The translations under genes and the position numbers were made by a program. Shown here piece after piece: positions 13,128 to 19,324 of a DNA stretch of 64,000 nt. Positions within the stretch are counted from its first letter, which is position 1. Each line of letters starts with the position of its first letter. The stretch is from Blastococcus sp. KM273128 (GTDB lineage: Bacteria; Actinomycetota; Actinomycetes; Mycobacteriales; Geodermatophilaceae): positions 25,581 through 89,580 of the forward strand of contig NZ_SSXA01000004.1 in NCBI RefSeq assembly GCF_021698975.1. The letters run 5' to 3'. The notes beneath the pieces are model-generated. The model ran no database searches. It saw nothing but the letters and a program-made list of their open reading frames with translations, and was not told the origin of the DNA.

Positions 13128-13724
13128 ATGACGACGAGCACCGCCCTCATCCGGGACGACCTCCCGGTGACGGTGTCCTTCACGCGGCGCGCCGACCCGG
13201 CGCACACGCGGGAGATGACGGCGTGGATCCGCGCCGGTCTGAGCATGGCGGAGGGCTTCCCCGGCTTCCTGGGCGGTGGCTGGGTGCGCTCCCGGCGTGA
13301 CGCGGACGAGTGGCACATGCTCGTCCGGTTCGCCGACCAGCCTGCCCTGGCCGCGTGGGAGGCGTCCGCCGAGCGGCAGTGGTGGCTGCGCTCGGCGCAG
13401 GGCCTGGCCGAGGTCACGCGCACCGAGCGGCGCACCGGGATCGAGGGCTGGTTCGACTCGCCCGTCGCCGAGGTCGTCGACCCGCCGCCGGCCGTCCCCG
13501 CCCCGCCCCGCTGGAAGCAGGCGGTGACGATCTGGCTGGTGTTCTTCCCGGTCAACTTGCTCGCCACGGTGACGCTGGGCGCGGCGCTCGCCGACGTCCA
13601 CGTGGTGCTGCGGGTGCTGGCCATCACGCTGGCTCTCACGCCGCTGATGACCTACCTGCTGCTGCCGTGGATGACCGCGCGCCTGCAGTGGTGGCTGCAG
13701 GGACGGCGCTGGCGGGACCGCTGA
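13128..13724 (+). CDS. Antibiotic biosynthesis monooxygenase (ABM)-domain membrane protein
   Basis: A 198-residue protein. The N-terminal 100 residues fit the ABM ferredoxin-like fold: the VTVSFTRRADP start, FPGFLGGGWVRS and WHMLVRFADQPALAAW are characteristic. Residues 125-185 form two hydrophobic membrane segments separated by a short loop, the arrangement annotated in actinobacteria as ABM-type transmembrane protein. The ATG at 13128 is chosen as it is the first in-frame codon ahead of the domain. No partner enzyme is nearby, and any oxygenase activity is unproven. Confidence 0.8.
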   Translation: MTTSTALIRDDLPVTVSFTRRADPAHTREMTAWIRAGLSMAEGFPGFLGGGWVRSRRDADEWHMLVRFADQPALAAWEASAERQWWLRSAQGLAEVTRTERRTGIEGWFDSPVAEVVDPPPAVPAPPRWKQAVTIWLVFFPVNLLATVTLGAALADVHVVLRVLAITLALTPLMTYLLLPWMTARLQWWLQGRRWRDR

Positions 13725-13784
13725 GCAGCGGCTTCCCGGCCTAACAGCGTCGACGGCCCGGCCTGCGCCTGCCACCATCGCCGC

Positions 13785-14429
13785 GTGGAGGTGCTCGCGT
13801 GGCTGCCGGCGTTCCTGGTGGCCGTGCTGCTCATGGCGGCGACGCCCGGTCCGGCGATGGCGTTGATCCTCCGGCGGGCGGCGCTGCGGGGGCTGCGCGG
13901 CGCGGTGCCGACGGTGCTCGGGCTGGAGCTGGGCCTCTACCTCTGGGCGCTGGCGGCGGGCGCCGGCCTTGCTGCCCTCGTCGCGGCGTCCGAGGTCGCC
14001 TACCTCGTGCTGCGGGTCGTCGGGGCGGGCGTGCTGCTCTACCTCGGGCTGCGCGCCTGGCGGGCGGCCTGGCGCGACCGGGGGAGCGCGCCGGCGGCCG
14101 GCCCGGAGGAGTTCCGGCTGCCCCGCCGGGGGTGGTGGGCGGCGTTCGGCGAGGGGCTGCTGGTGCAGCTGGCCAACCCGAAGGCCGCCGTCTTCATGCT
14201 GGCGTTCTACCCGCAGTTCGTGCCGGCGGACGGCCCGGTGCTCGCCACGACCGCGGTGCTGGCGCTGCTGCAGGTCGTCGTCGAGACCGGGCTCTACCTT
14301 GCCCTGGCCGCCGCGGTGGCGCGCGCGGGCCGGTGGTTCCGCCGTCCCCGGGTGCGGCGACGGCTGGAGGCGGCCAGCGGCACGGTGCTGGTCGCGCTGG
14401 GGCTGCGGGTGGCGGTCTCCAGCCGGTGA
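13785..14429 (+). CDS. LysE/RhtB family amino-acid exporter
   Basis: A 214-residue inner-membrane protein with about six transmembrane helices. The family signature ATPGPAMALILRRA occurs in the first 30 residues, and VQLANPKAAVFMLAFYPQF is the second conserved block. The RhtB-type family exports amino acids such as homoserine, threonine or lysine; specificity cannot be inferred here. GTG at 13785 gives the typical start just before the first helix. It follows the ABM gene by 60 bases in the same direction. Confidence 0.9.
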   Translation: MEVLAWLPAFLVAVLLMAATPGPAMALILRRAALRGLRGAVPTVLGLELGLYLWALAAGAGLAALVAASEVAYLVLRVVGAGVLLYLGLRAWRAAWRDRGSAPAAGPEEFRLPRRGWWAAFGEGLLVQLANPKAAVFMLAFYPQFVPADGPVLATTAVLALLQVVVETGLYLALAAAVARAGRWFRRPRVRRRLEAASGTVLVALGLRVAVSSR

Positions 14430-14434
14430 GGCGC

Positions 14435-14629
14435 TCAGCCGCCCGGCTTGACCGCCTTGCCCCGCTCGCGCTCCGCGTCGTCGGCCTCGTAGGCGCCGGG
14501 GACCGCGCGGGCCCCGCCGTCGTCGTCCGTGCCGGGCGTGACCGGCCGGTCGGTCAGGTCCGCGGGGCCGGGCGAGGGCGTGCCGCCCGGCTCGTGGTGC
14601 TCCTCGGTGTCGGGACGGGCCTCGGTCAC
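14435..14629 (-). CDS. Small acidic hypothetical protein
   Basis: A 64-residue hydrophilic sequence rich in Asp, Glu, Gly and Pro, without cysteines or membrane segments. It reads out between two genes on the opposite strand and starts with ATG; the upstream sequence has a GGAGGATCC ribosome site, which supports it as real. I do not recognise a family. It is likely disordered. Confidence 0.5.
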   Translation of the reverse strand: MTEARPDTEEHHEPGGTPSPGPADLTDRPVTPGTDDDGGARAVPGAYEADDAERERGKAVKPGG

Positions 14630-14799
14630 GGATCCTCCAGCGTCTCGGCGGCACGGTCCGCCGACGCCTACCCGGTGCGCCGCGCAGGCGAACCCGCTGC
14701 GGGTGGTCAGGAATCGAGAAGTCCGCGGGCCGGAGCCCTCGCTAGCGTGCCGGGAGCGGGCAGGGTGCCTGCGGGAGCGCGGAACGGGAGGGGCGGGAC

Positions 14800-15228
14800 A
14801 TGGCGGATCTATCGGCGGAGGAACGCGAGGCGGTGCAGCAGCGGGCCGCCGAGGTGCGGTCGTCGCGGCGGCGCGGTCGCGGCGCAGACCGGGCGGCGGC
14901 CGAGGCGCAGGACGTGGTCGACAAGATCGCCTCGATGCCGGCCGGCGACCGGAAGCTGGCCGAACGGGTGCACGCCGTCGTGACCGCCGCCGCGCCCGAG
15001 CTGGCGCCGAAGCTCTGGTACGGCATGCCGGCCTACGCCCGCAGCGGCACGGTGGTGTGCTTCTTCCGCAGCGGGGAGATGGACGGCACGCGCTACTCGG
15101 TGTTCGGCTTCAACGACAGCGCCGCCCTCGACGACGGCGGGATGTGGCCGACCTCCTGGGCGCTGACGGAGATGACCGACGCCGCCGAGGCGGAGATCGG
15201 CGCGCTGGTGCGGCGCGCCGTGCGCTGA
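14800..15228 (+). CDS. DUF1801 (YdhG-like) domain protein
   Basis: A 142-residue protein. Residues 35-140 carry the DUF1801 pattern: a helix with DRKLAERVHAVVTAAAPEL, then KLWYGMPAYARSGTVVCFF, followed by the FGFNDSAALDDGGMW strand region. The N-terminal 35 residues are a charged, arginine-rich helix. Some relatives bind phosphate compounds, but no activity is established. A TAGCGT -10-like hexamer lies about 50 bases upstream of the ATG and GAGGGGCGG serves as the ribosome site. Confidence 0.85.
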   Translation: MADLSAEEREAVQQRAAEVRSSRRRGRGADRAAAEAQDVVDKIASMPAGDRKLAERVHAVVTAAAPELAPKLWYGMPAYARSGTVVCFFRSGEMDGTRYSVFGFNDSAALDDGGMWPTSWALTEMTDAAEAEIGALVRRAVR

Positions 15229-15230
15229 GC

Positions 15231-15320
15231 TCAGACCAGCCCGGCGTCGTGCCCCACCAGCGCGACCTGCACCCGGTTCGCCGCCTCCAGCTCGGCCGGC
15301 AGCCGCGAGACGTGGGCCTC
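15231..15320 (-). pseudogene. Relic of a LuxR/NarL response regulator C-terminus
   Basis: The last 29 codons of an open frame ending at 15231 read EAHVSRLPAELEAANRVQ and continue to HDAGLV. This matches the DNA-recognition helix and closing helix of NarL/LuxR-type regulators (typical KTHVSRVLAKLxLRDRVQ, then YEAGLV). Nothing upstream in the frame resembles the rest of the HTH or a receiver domain: the next 13 bases reach the stop of the Imm21-like gene. I read it as the 3' end of a destroyed response-regulator gene. It could still be chance similarity. Confidence 0.45.
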
Positions 15321-15333
15321 ATCGCCTGAGCGG

Positions 15334-15936
15334 TCACTCCTCGCGGGTGAACAGCCAGCGGGCGAAGGACGCCTCCTGGTCGAGCTCCGTGCGCCACAGC
15401 ACCGACAGCCGGAAGGTTCCGGGGGCGACGACGAGCAGCGGGCTCGCGTCGGTGGCAGCGCCCTCCTCCAGCGCGGCCGAGCGCGGTGTCGGGCCGGGTG
15501 ACTCGGGCAGGAGGAAGGCGCCGTCCTCGCCGGTGCCGTCCAGCGCGGCGCTGATGAACGCCAGCCGGCCGCTGGGCACGGCGACGGCGTCCCCGACCTG
15601 GTCACCGGTCACGGGGAACGCCAGCGCGGTGTCCAGCGCGGTGCGGTAGTCCTCGGCGGCGGCCTGGACGACGGCCACGCTGCCGTCGTCGGCGCGGAAC
15701 ACCTCGAGCCAGCCCTCGTCGCCGACCTCGGGGTCGGTGAGCACCAGCGCCGCGCTTCCGCCGTCCAGGGGGATGCCCGTCAGCTGGTAGCCCAGCCGGG
15801 GCACCAGGGCCTCGTACGCCTGCTCGCTCATGCCCCGCCAGTGCGGGAGCAGGTCGCCGTCGAGGGCGAGGAACGGTTCGCCGTTGGTCCAGCAGCGGCC
15901 GACGTGGGTCCAGGAGCGGGGCATGCCCTCGATCAT
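15334..15936 (-). CDS. Hypothetical protein, possibly Imm21-like immunity protein
   Basis: About 200 residues, soluble, acidic, with no membrane segment. Segments such as EPFLALDGDLLPHWRG, AALVLTDPE and a closing PLLVVAPGTFRLSVLW recall the Imm21 immunity family as I remember it, but the family's DYDRAC block is not evident, so this is a weak match. No toxin gene is adjacent. The start is uncertain: ATG at 15936 overlaps the stop of the hydrolase relic upstream, and ATG at 15924 is an alternative. The frame stays open 75 codons further upstream, through the hydrolase relic, which I regard as a separate remnant. Confidence 0.5.
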   Translation of the reverse strand: MIEGMPRSWTHVGRCWTNGEPFLALDGDLLPHWRGMSEQAYEALVPRLGYQLTGIPLDGGSAALVLTDPEVGDEGWLEVFRADDGSVAVVQAAAEDYRTALDTALAFPVTGDQVGDAVAVPSGRLAFISAALDGTGEDGAFLLPESPGPTPRSAALEEGAATDASPLLVVAPGTFRLSVLWRTELDQEASFARWLFTREE

Positions 15937-16107
15937 CACCCGGCACGGGGACGCACGCCGGGGGCGGTCAGCCGGCGCAGCAACTCCGGGGGAAAGCACC
16001 GGTCCCGGGTGCCGATGACGACACCGGTCGGCACGTCCGGCCACGCGCGCAGCGGCCATGTACCACCCGCCGTCGCCGGCTCCGTGGACCAACGCGTACG
16101 TGCTCAC
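15936..16107 (-). pseudogene. Internally deleted alpha/beta hydrolase remnant
   Basis: From GTG at 16107 the frame reads VSTYALVHGAGDGGWYM, the N-terminus and oxyanion-loop motif (HGAG/HGGG) of small alpha/beta hydrolases. Immediately afterwards, in the +1 frame, PLRAWPDVPTGVVIGTRDR then CFPPELLRRL appears, which is the C-terminal strand with the catalytic-aspartate region of the same family (PTxVxIGxxDRFFP), ending in TGA at 15936-15938. The whole middle of the protein, including the nucleophile elbow, is missing, so an internal deletion of about 500 bases is inferred. The coding function is lost. Confidence 0.65.
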
Positions 16108-16177
16108 CCGGGACCTCCCGTCCTCGACGTGGAGAGGATCCGCCGGCGCGGCCGGACTCATCGGCAGCCGGGCCAGG

Positions 16178-16480
16178 TCAGCCGCCGTCGGAGGCCACGA
16201 TCTCCTGCAGCGCGCGCACGTGCCCCCGGTAGGCGCGGTTCCCCTCCGCGGTCAGCGCCAGCCAGAGCCGGCTGCGGGCATCACGGACACCCTTTTCCTG
16301 CGTGACGTAACCGGCGTCGACGAGCTGGGACAGCTGCTTGCTCAGCGCCGACTTCGAGAGGCCGATCTTCTGCTGCAGCGCACCGAACTCGACCTTCTGG
16401 GCGGCGCTGAGCATCGCGCAGATGCGCAGCCGGTGCGGGGCGTGGATGACCTCGTCGAAGGCGGGCGCGTCAGCGGGCAT
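16178..16480 (-). CDS. Winged-helix transcriptional regulator (MarR/ArsR-like, HTH DUF family)
   Basis: A 100-residue DNA-binding protein: VIHAPHRLRICAMLSAAQKV is the first helix pair, LQQKIGLSKSALSKQLSQL the helix-turn-helix with recognition helix, and SRLWLALTAEGNRAYRGHV the wing and dimerisation helix. This is the short winged-helix type (pfam13601-like). It lacks metal-binding cysteines. Its start overlaps the end of the upstream membrane-protein gene by 11 bases, so the two are one operon. Together with the tandem palindrome over the operon start, this suggests autoregulation. Confidence 0.88.
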   Translation of the reverse strand: MPADAPAFDEVIHAPHRLRICAMLSAAQKVEFGALQQKIGLSKSALSKQLSQLVDAGYVTQEKGVRDARSRLWLALTAEGNRAYRGHVRALQEIVASDGG

Positions 16481-16913
16481 GCCCGAACTCGCGGACGTAG
16501 CGCTGGCCGGTGACCAGCACCGCGGTGGCGGTGACGGCCGCGCACGGGATCCAGATCCACCACGCGTCGGTGGTCGCCTCGACGAGCCAGCCGACGGCGA
16601 AGGTTCCGAGGACGACGGTCAGGTAGCCGGCCATGTCGCCCAGCTTCACGGAGGCGCCGGAGACGCCGTCGGCGTTGAACCAGTAGCGGTGCGCGAGCAG
16701 GCCCATGACGACCACGAGGGGGAGGACCACGAGGCCGGCCGTCCTCGGCGGCAGCATCTGGGCGAGGGCGACGCCCGCGACGACGGCGGCTCCGACGAGG
16801 AAGAACCACCGGGGGATCGGTGGGTACCGGACGGCGTCCTCGTCCTCCGCCAACTGGGCGAGGGCTTCCCGGGCTTCCTGGGGCGACAGCCTGCGACCGC
16901 TGGGAGTTTCCAT
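16470..16913 (-). CDS. Hypothetical four-helix membrane protein
   Basis: A 147-residue protein, first gene of a two-gene operon with the HTH regulator. The N-terminal 35 residues are charged (QEAREALAQLAEDEDAVR), followed by about four hydrophobic segments at roughly 38-55, 58-75, 95-110 and 117-133. I do not recognise a specific family; membrane proteins of this size next to winged-helix regulators are common in actinobacteria and often sense or respond to envelope conditions, which here is inference. ATG at 16913 is chosen; the frame runs 12 codons further upstream, but through the operator. Confidence 0.75.
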   Translation of the reverse strand: METPSGRRLSPQEAREALAQLAEDEDAVRYPPIPRWFFLVGAAVVAGVALAQMLPPRTAGLVVLPLVVVMGLLAHRYWFNADGVSGASVKLGDMAGYLTVVLGTFAVGWLVEATTDAWWIWIPCAAVTATAVLVTGQRYVREFGHAR

Positions 16914-16950
16914 GCAGGAAACACTAGGGCAGTGTTTCCTACGTGGCAAC
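16906..16950. promoter_or_regulatory. Tandem palindromic operator of the HTH/membrane-protein operon
   Basis: Two 17-bp palindromes: GTTTCC-ATGCA-GGAAAC (16906-16922, perfect arms) and GTTTCC-TACGT-GGCAAC (16934-16950, one mismatch), with centres 28 bases apart. The first covers the start codon and the second lies just upstream in the expected promoter region. The inner arms also form a third, 9-bp inverted repeat (16917-16925 with 16931-16939). The placement fits binding by the 100-residue winged-helix protein encoded in the operon. Confidence 0.65.
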
Positions 16951-17181
16951 TGTCTGGGACTGGCGAGGGAGCGGGGTGGTCATCGCCTCGGTCCGACTTG
17001 TCGGCCATGATGCTGGGGCAGCATGGTGCCGCGGCAGTGCATCGGCCACCAACGCGTGCTGCGCGGTCCTGGCCGGGTGTTGATCACGCAGGCCGCGCGG
17101 CGAGGCCTCACGTCGGTGTCAGCGGATCGACGCTTCGTCGACCACGGCGTCCAGGTGCTCGGGTAGCGGAGTCTCCTCGCT

Positions 17182-17209
17182 AGTTGACATAACGTCGATT
17201 ATCGGCGCG
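17182..17209. other. Putative chromosomal dif site (XerCD recombination site)
   Basis: A 28-bp sequence with the 11-6-11 plan of dif: left arm AGTTGACATAA (17182-17192), centre CGTCGA (17193-17198), right arm TTATCGGCGCG (17199-17209). On the minus strand it reads CCGATAA, six bases, TTATGTCAA, matching the actinobacterial dif consensus as I recall it (CCGATAATxxACATTATGTCAA) at nearly every position of the core. The ATAA/TTAT inner arms also match Escherichia coli dif. It lies in a gene-poor stretch, and the synteny blocks on both sides flank the terminus in M. tuberculosis. Confidence 0.7.
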
Positions 17210-17325
17210 AAGTTCAGAGGTTGGAGAGGGGGTGTGGACCCCGGATCGCCGCATCCGATCTGCCGGCGCCGACCACTCGACGATCGCCGGCGCCCGTTCC
17301 AGCCGGACGTGCTCGGTGACCCCTG

Positions 17326-17460
17326 ATGCGCCGCCGCGGTTCGCAGCGCCGGCTCCTCGTCGACCGGCACGGCGACGTCGACGGCGATTCCCGGGCGGCG
17401 CATCGAACGGCTCGCGACGGCGAGCCGGCCGCCGTGCCTGTCGCCGACTCCCCCATGAGT
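17326..17460 (-). pseudogene. Possible relic of a histidine kinase C-terminus
   Basis: The minus-strand frame reads THGGVGDRHGGRLAVASR, then GIAVDVAVPVD. This resembles the end of a HATPase_c domain (typical ADRHGGRLxVxSxPGxGTxVxVxLPV). The glycine-rich G2 loop that should precede it is absent and the flanks are not coding-like. It would be the kinase partner of the LuxR-type relic at 15231-15320. Weak evidence, offered as a lead only. Confidence 0.3.
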
Positions 17461-17675
17461 TGATCTTGCAGACAGCGATCTTGATGAGGAGCCACCGGCC
17501 GGCCGGTACGACCGAGCTGACGTCCCTGTCGACGCCCGCCGTGGGGGTCGACGGCCGTCATGGCCGGCGCTCCCCCCATCCGCCCACACCACCCGTATTG
17601 CGTCACTGTGACGTAAGCACCGAGGTGTTGCGCGTTCGACGGGCGCCTGCCCGTCACCGTTCGTAGGCTCGACCC

Positions 17676-17903
17676 ATGAGAACCCGACGACCGCTCGCCG
17701 CTCTGCTGACCTCACTGGCGCTGTTCGGTGGAGGTGCCACGCTGGCCGGCTGCCAGGCGGCCGGCGACGAGCAGAACGACGGCACCACCGACGAGGTCGT
17801 CGACACGCTGAGCCCGGAGGAGGCCGACCGGGAGAACCTGCCGGACGTCAGCAACCCGGAGGTCGAGCAGAACACCGACGAGGACACCCAGGACCCGGAC
17901 TGA
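17676..17903 (+). CDS. Small secreted lipoprotein
   Basis: A 75-residue protein with a lipoprotein signal: positively charged MRTRRP, a hydrophobic core, and the lipobox LAGC with cysteine at about residue 26. The mature part is about 50 residues, very acidic, rich in Asp, Glu and Asn, and probably disordered. It would be lipidated by Lgt and triacylated by the Lnt encoded at 23384-25024. The ATG at 17676 follows TAGGCT by 7 bases, suggesting leaderless transcription. Function unknown. Confidence 0.8.
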   Translation: MRTRRPLAALLTSLALFGGGATLAGCQAAGDEQNDGTTDEVVDTLSPEEADRENLPDVSNPEVEQNTDEDTQDPD

Positions 17904-17912
17904 TCCGGCCGG

Positions 17913-18320
17913 TCAGCTGGAGCGTTCGGTGACCCAAAGGCGGTCGAGCCGGCCCGTCGAGCGGACGAGATCGGCCAGCGAACGCTCCAGCTCCGCCTTG
18001 GTGGGCCGTTCCTGCAGCAGCGTCTGCACGTCCTCGAGGGCGCAGCGCAGCTGGTACAGCCGGTCCTGGAGGCCGTCGAGCTCGGCCCGGGACACGAGCA
18101 CCACGTCACCAGGCAGCCCCGCCTTCGCCGTCGCGGAGCGCTGCTCGTAGGCCCGCTGGCGGCAGGCCTGCCCGCAGTACAGCCGCGGGCGGCCGACCGA
18201 GCCCTGCTGAGGGAGGACCCTGCGGCACCAGCCGCACCGCCGTTCCTCACCGCTCCCCCGGCTGGGGAGCGGCGCGACGGGGAGGGACGCCGTGCTGCCG
18301 GACGCGTGCTGCTGTGCCAC
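17913..18320 (-). CDS. Hypothetical zinc-ribbon/coiled-coil protein
   Basis: About 135 residues. The N-terminal half has CGWCRRVLPQ and GRPRLYCGQACRQRAYEQR, giving a C-x2-C ... C-x3-C arrangement that probably binds zinc. The second half (about 70-130) is a heptad-rich helix with GLQDRLYQLRCALEDVQTL and ELERSLADLVRS, probably a coiled coil. The GTG at 18320 is chosen because residues further upstream in the open frame are not conserved-looking. The architecture recurs in actinobacterial hypothetical proteins; no function is known to me. Confidence 0.7.
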   Translation of the reverse strand: MAQQHASGSTASLPVAPLPSRGSGEERRCGWCRRVLPQQGSVGRPRLYCGQACRQRAYEQRSATAKAGLPGDVVLVSRAELDGLQDRLYQLRCALEDVQTLLQERPTKAELERSLADLVRSTGRLDRLWVTERSS

Positions 18321-18468
18321 GCAGCGCACGGTAGACGTCGCTGCCGACAGTCCGGCATGACACGCCAGGACGCCGGCTGGAACGGCGCCGCCTGCGGCTC
18401 CGGGCCGGCGTGGGGCGGCGCCCGTGGGGCCCCGCACGCCGCCGTGGGGCTGCCACTAGCGTGGACGC

Positions 18469-19248
18469 GTGCCCGCCGCGCGCTTCCCGTTCCTGGACGC
18501 GCCGACCCCGTTGGCCATGGCGCACCGCGGCGGGGCGATCGAGCACCTGGAGAACACCATGCCGGCCTTCGAGGCCTGCGTGGAACTCGGGTACCGCTAC
18601 ATCGAGACCGACGTCCAGGTGACGGCCGACGGCGTCCTCGTCGCCTTCCACGACCCCACCCTGGAACGGGTCACCGGCCAGAGCGGCCGGATCGACGGCC
18701 TCACGTGGGCCGAGGTGGCCGAGGCCCGGATCGGCGGCCGCGAGCCCATCGTGCGCCTCGAGGACCTGCTCGGGGCCTGGCCCGACGTCCGCTTCAACCT
18801 CGACGTCAAGGCCGCGGGGGTGCTCGTCCCGCTGGTGCGGCTGGTGCGCCGGATGCAGGTCCTCGACCGCATCTGCCTGGGCTCGTTCTCCGACGCGCGC
18901 ATCGCCACCGCCCGGCGGCTGTTCGGCCCCGCCGTCTGCACCTCGCTGGGCCCCCGCGGGGTGGCGGCGCTGCGGCTGTCCTCCTACTCGCCCCGCGCCG
19001 CCGGGCTGGTGCGCATCTCGGCCGGCTGCGCGCAGGTACCCCTGCAGCTGGGCGGGCGCGCGCTGGTCGACGAGCGGTTCGTCGCGGCGGCGCACGCGCG
19101 CGGGCTCCAGGTGCACGTGTGGACCGTCGACGACCCGGCCGAGGCCGAGGCGATGCTCGACCTCGGGGTGGACGGCATCATGACCGACCGGCCGGCGATG
19201 CTGCGTGGGCTGCTGGAGAAGCGCGGTCAGTGGGCGCCTCCGTCGTGA
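18469..19248 (+). CDS. Glycerophosphodiester phosphodiesterase
   Basis: A 259-residue TIM-barrel enzyme hydrolysing glycerophosphodiesters to glycerol 3-phosphate and an alcohol. The active-site motifs are present: AMAHRGGAIEHLENT near residue 17 with the catalytic histidine, YIETDVQVTADGVLVAFHD with the metal ligands (E, D) and second histidine, and the closing VWTVDDPAEAEAMLDLGVDG. No signal peptide is evident, so it is of the cytoplasmic type. GTG at 18469 follows a TAGCGT -10, typical of leaderless starts here. Confidence 0.93.
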   Translation: MPAARFPFLDAPTPLAMAHRGGAIEHLENTMPAFEACVELGYRYIETDVQVTADGVLVAFHDPTLERVTGQSGRIDGLTWAEVAEARIGGREPIVRLEDLLGAWPDVRFNLDVKAAGVLVPLVRLVRRMQVLDRICLGSFSDARIATARRLFGPAVCTSLGPRGVAALRLSSYSPRAAGLVRISAGCAQVPLQLGGRALVDERFVAAAHARGLQVHVWTVDDPAEAEAMLDLGVDGIMTDRPAMLRGLLEKRGQWAPPS

Positions 19249-19324
19249 CGGCGCCACCCGACCGGGTGCCCGGCTCCGCGGGCCGGTGCTGGACCCCGGC
19301 CCGACCGGCTGGCACCCTGCCGCG

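Larger units (their letters stand above)
16951..17675. other. Gene-poor region of 725 bases containing the putative dif site
   Basis: I find no intact gene here. It holds the dif-like sequence at 17182-17209, a short fragment resembling the end of a histidine kinase at 17326-17460, and a small perfect inverted repeat, ATGCTG-ggg-CAGCAT, near 17009-17023. The rest has no codon pattern I would defend. The promoter of the lipoprotein gene (TAGGCT just before 17676) closes it on the right. Confidence 0.6.

Noticed and set aside
17122..17190. 23-codon ORF (MSTSEETPLPEHLD...) starting inside the dif-like site
   Set aside because: Start codon is part of the dif arm and no ribosome site or family is evident.
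17182..17209. Reading the dif-like sequence as an attachment site of an integrated element
   Set aside because: No integrase or second copy nearby and no foreign block on either side; XerCD dif is simpler.
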